From: Shewanella sp. MTB7 | Lineage (GTDB): Bacteria; Pseudomonadota; Gammaproteobacteria; Enterobacterales; Shewanellaceae | DNA length: 64,000 nucleotides | NCBI RefSeq assembly: GCF_027571385.1 | Contig: NZ_CP085636.1 | Location: 3,162,001-3,226,000, forward strand | Reading direction: 5' to 3' | Shown: in pieces, positions 61,994 through 64,000 of the stretch | Position numbering within the stretch: position 1 is the stretch's first letter | Layout of the letters: each line of letters opens with the position of its first letter | Notes under the pieces: generated by a model | The model's database searches: none | What the model was told of the DNA's origin: nothing | What the model saw: only the letters and a program-made list of their open reading frames with translations | Position numbers and translations under genes: made by a program

Positions 61994-64000
61994 ATGATCA
62001 AAAGTAAATGCCTTAAGAGCAAGCTATCGATAGCCATATCGACAGCGCTAATAACAGCAAGTTTAACGACGACTACAACTTTGCATGCCGAAGAGAAGAA
62101 AAAAGAAAAGCCAAACAATAAAGAGTCTATTGAAGTAATCGTAGTAAAAGGAAGCATTGCTGCTAGTTATGAAGGGGCTATTGGTATAAAACGATTAGCA
62201 GACACTATAGTCGATGCGATTACAACAGAAGATATAGGCCAATTTGCTGACGACAGTATTGCAGGTGCTATTAAGCGTATGCCAGGTGTTCAAATTGAAA
62301 CAGATCCAGCTGGGACTGATGGCGACAGAGTATCGATTCGTGGTTTAGGACCTCAGTTTGTCAACTCTACTATCAATGGTAGAACACTTCTGTCATCAGG
62401 CAATGAAGCTCAAGGTTTACGAAAGATGAACTTCAATGTATTCCCTGCAAGCATCTTAAGTGGTGTCAGAGTTGTCAAAGGACAAACAGCAACTCGCCCT
62501 GAAAGTGGTTTGGCTGGACAAGTAAACTTACTCACTATCAAACCATTAGATTTAAAACAATTGCATAGCAAAAACTACTTTGGTTCCATTTCTTATAAAG
62601 CTGAATATCATGATTTAGACAGCGATAAAGGTGCAGTTTAGACGGTGTTTTTGCGTGGAGAAATGATGCAAAAACATTAGGCATGTATGCAGGAGCTGTG
62701 AGTGCGGATTCCGATTTAACTTACGAACAGTCTGGACAAAGGTTATACACAAGGAACTTAAGAGTCGACAATGATGGCGATGTCGTTCAAGACGAGTTGA
62801 TTAAAGGGGTAACTGTACCTAATTCCAGTACCAACCGCCCTATTAAGAATAATAAATCACGCACCGCTTATAGTGCTGGCATACAGTGGCAACCAGATGA
62901 CAGTATAGATTTAGTCTGGGATATTACATCAACAACTTATGATAACTCATCCCAAAGACATAATGGCCAACTAATAACTAACCCTATATGGGGGCGAACT
63001 GTTTTTGATAAAGATGCGATTGAAATAGACGACAATAATGTGCTTCGTTATGCTGATTTTGGCAAAACAACGGGGGGTGGAGGAATATTAAGCCGAGTTC
63101 AGGATATGCGATTCAATAATGATACTGCCAATTTAATTACAGGTATCAATTTAGACTGGGCGCTAGATAACCTAACAACAAACTTCGATATTTATTATTC
63201 AACCGTCGACTACTCTCAAGATTTAAGATTCCCAATTTTTAATCGTGTACTGAATAAAAACAATGTCGTTTACAATAGTACTGGTAACCTTCCAACGTTC
63301 ACCACTGGTGATGACAGACTAGACCCATCAGGTTATAGGTATTTATTCAGTAATATTCGAGAAATAGAACTCGATGGCGAAAATTATGGCTCAACATTAA
63401 AGTTTAATTATTTATTAGATACTAATTGGTTGTCATCATTCGATGTTGGTTTCCATTATGAAAAAACTGATTTAGACTCAAAACGTTCAACAGTCAATCG
63501 GTTAGCGAATCCTAGTATGGCAGATGAAATTGTTGATTTAGCATTAACAGGTGAATTAACAGACGGTGAATTTCTCTCTGGCCATGACTACTCCCCTGGA
63601 ACATGGTTAATCTCAGATTTTGATACTATTGGTGAATTAGACCCAAGAGTATTAACCACAGGTATAGATAATCTAGGTGTTGACTATTCAGCATCCCATG
63701 AAAGTACTGAACAAATTGTTGCCGCTTTCGGTCAGCTTAATATAGATGTATATTTTTCAGACATGCAACTCACTGGTAATTTAGGCGTTCGAGCTGTATA
63801 TACGAAAAATGAAGCAACTGCCGGTACCTTAAGCAATGATCCAGCCGTCGAATTAAATACCATCTCTAATGATTATTGGGAATATCTTCCAAGTTTAAAC
63901 TTAAATTTAGGAATGACTGAGTCTACAGCACTTCGTTTAGGTGTTTCGAAAACATTATCACATCCCGAATACAGTGACATGGCTCCAATAATCCGTATCA
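61994..64000 (+). pseudogene. TonB-dependent receptor, frame broken at a T run and cut by the window end
   Basis: The first 215 codons have a signal peptide and the plug-domain motifs of the bacterial TonB receptor group: TEDIGQFADDSIAGAIKRMPG, RVSIRGLGPQF and GVRVVKGQTA. A TAG at 62639 ends this frame, but the next frame continues as an open beta-barrel (DGVFAWRNDAKTLGMYAG) to the last base of the window. One extra T at 62637-62639 would join them. The receptor probably imports fucose-containing oligosaccharides, given its neighbours. GGGGGA precedes the ATG. Confidence 0.85.

Overview
The window looks like a marine gammaproteobacterial chromosome, most probably Shewanella or a close relative. 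The evidence is the gammaproteobacterial dif site, a LexA box of the CTGT-N8-ACAG type, umuDC beside a manganese-dependent pyrophosphatase, a LonH-type protease, ergothioneine genes, and a locus for sulfated fucose polymers. The genus is inferred from gene content; no 16S rRNA or other marker lies in the window.

Positions 1-2674 hold a Cys-rich small protein behind a Fur-like box and an orphan tyrosine recombinase. The chromosomal dif site is at 2675-2702. Two near-identical tandem copies of a filamentous prophage of about 7.9 kb follow (2692-10615 and 10616-18541). Each unit encodes, on the minus strand, Rep, an ssDNA-binding-protein candidate, the major coat protein, a pIII-like adhesin, a pVI-like protein, a Zot/pI ATPase and several small proteins, with a divergent small regulator on the plus strand. 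At the end of each unit two inverted dif-like sites face each other about 50 bp apart, the CTX-phi type of attP that folds from single-stranded DNA. A second dif-like site inside each unit bounds a 219-bp cassette with a 34-residue membrane peptide.

Positions 18553-36900 are host chromosome. They hold a decayed macrodomain/sirtuin remnant, a PhzF-like protein, msrB, a disulfide reductase, egtD-egtB (ergothioneine), a diguanylate cyclase and a methyltransferase. A quinone/redox cluster follows: a questin-oxidase-like protein, two xi-class glutathione transferases, a LysR regulator, a monooxygenase and a nitroreductase. Then come a DsbA-like protein, a LysE exporter and an Xre/RES toxin-antitoxin pair.

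Positions 36976-48389 hold an SDR pseudogene, a LonH-like protease, ppaC, umuD with a broken umuC, and an RND efflux adaptor and pump.

Positions 48454-64000 form an L-fucose/sulfated fucan locus. A minus-strand operon encodes the non-phosphorylated route: aldo-keto reductase, fuconolactonase, split UxaA-type dehydratase, SDR dehydrogenase, FAH-type hydrolase, mutarotase and a FucP transporter. An IclR regulator follows, then a plus-strand sulfatase, a GH29 alpha-L-fucosidase and a TonB-dependent receptor cut by the window end. The surface enzymes and receptor would release and import fucose, FucP would bring it across the inner membrane, and the operon would convert it to pyruvate and lactate.

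Reading frames are broken at single-nucleotide runs in several places (one prophage adhesin, the aldo-keto reductase, the orphan gene at 55815, the TonB receptor). The two prophage copies differ, as far as I could see, only in run lengths. This pattern raises the possibility of long-read assembly error and should be settled before these genes are called pseudogenes.
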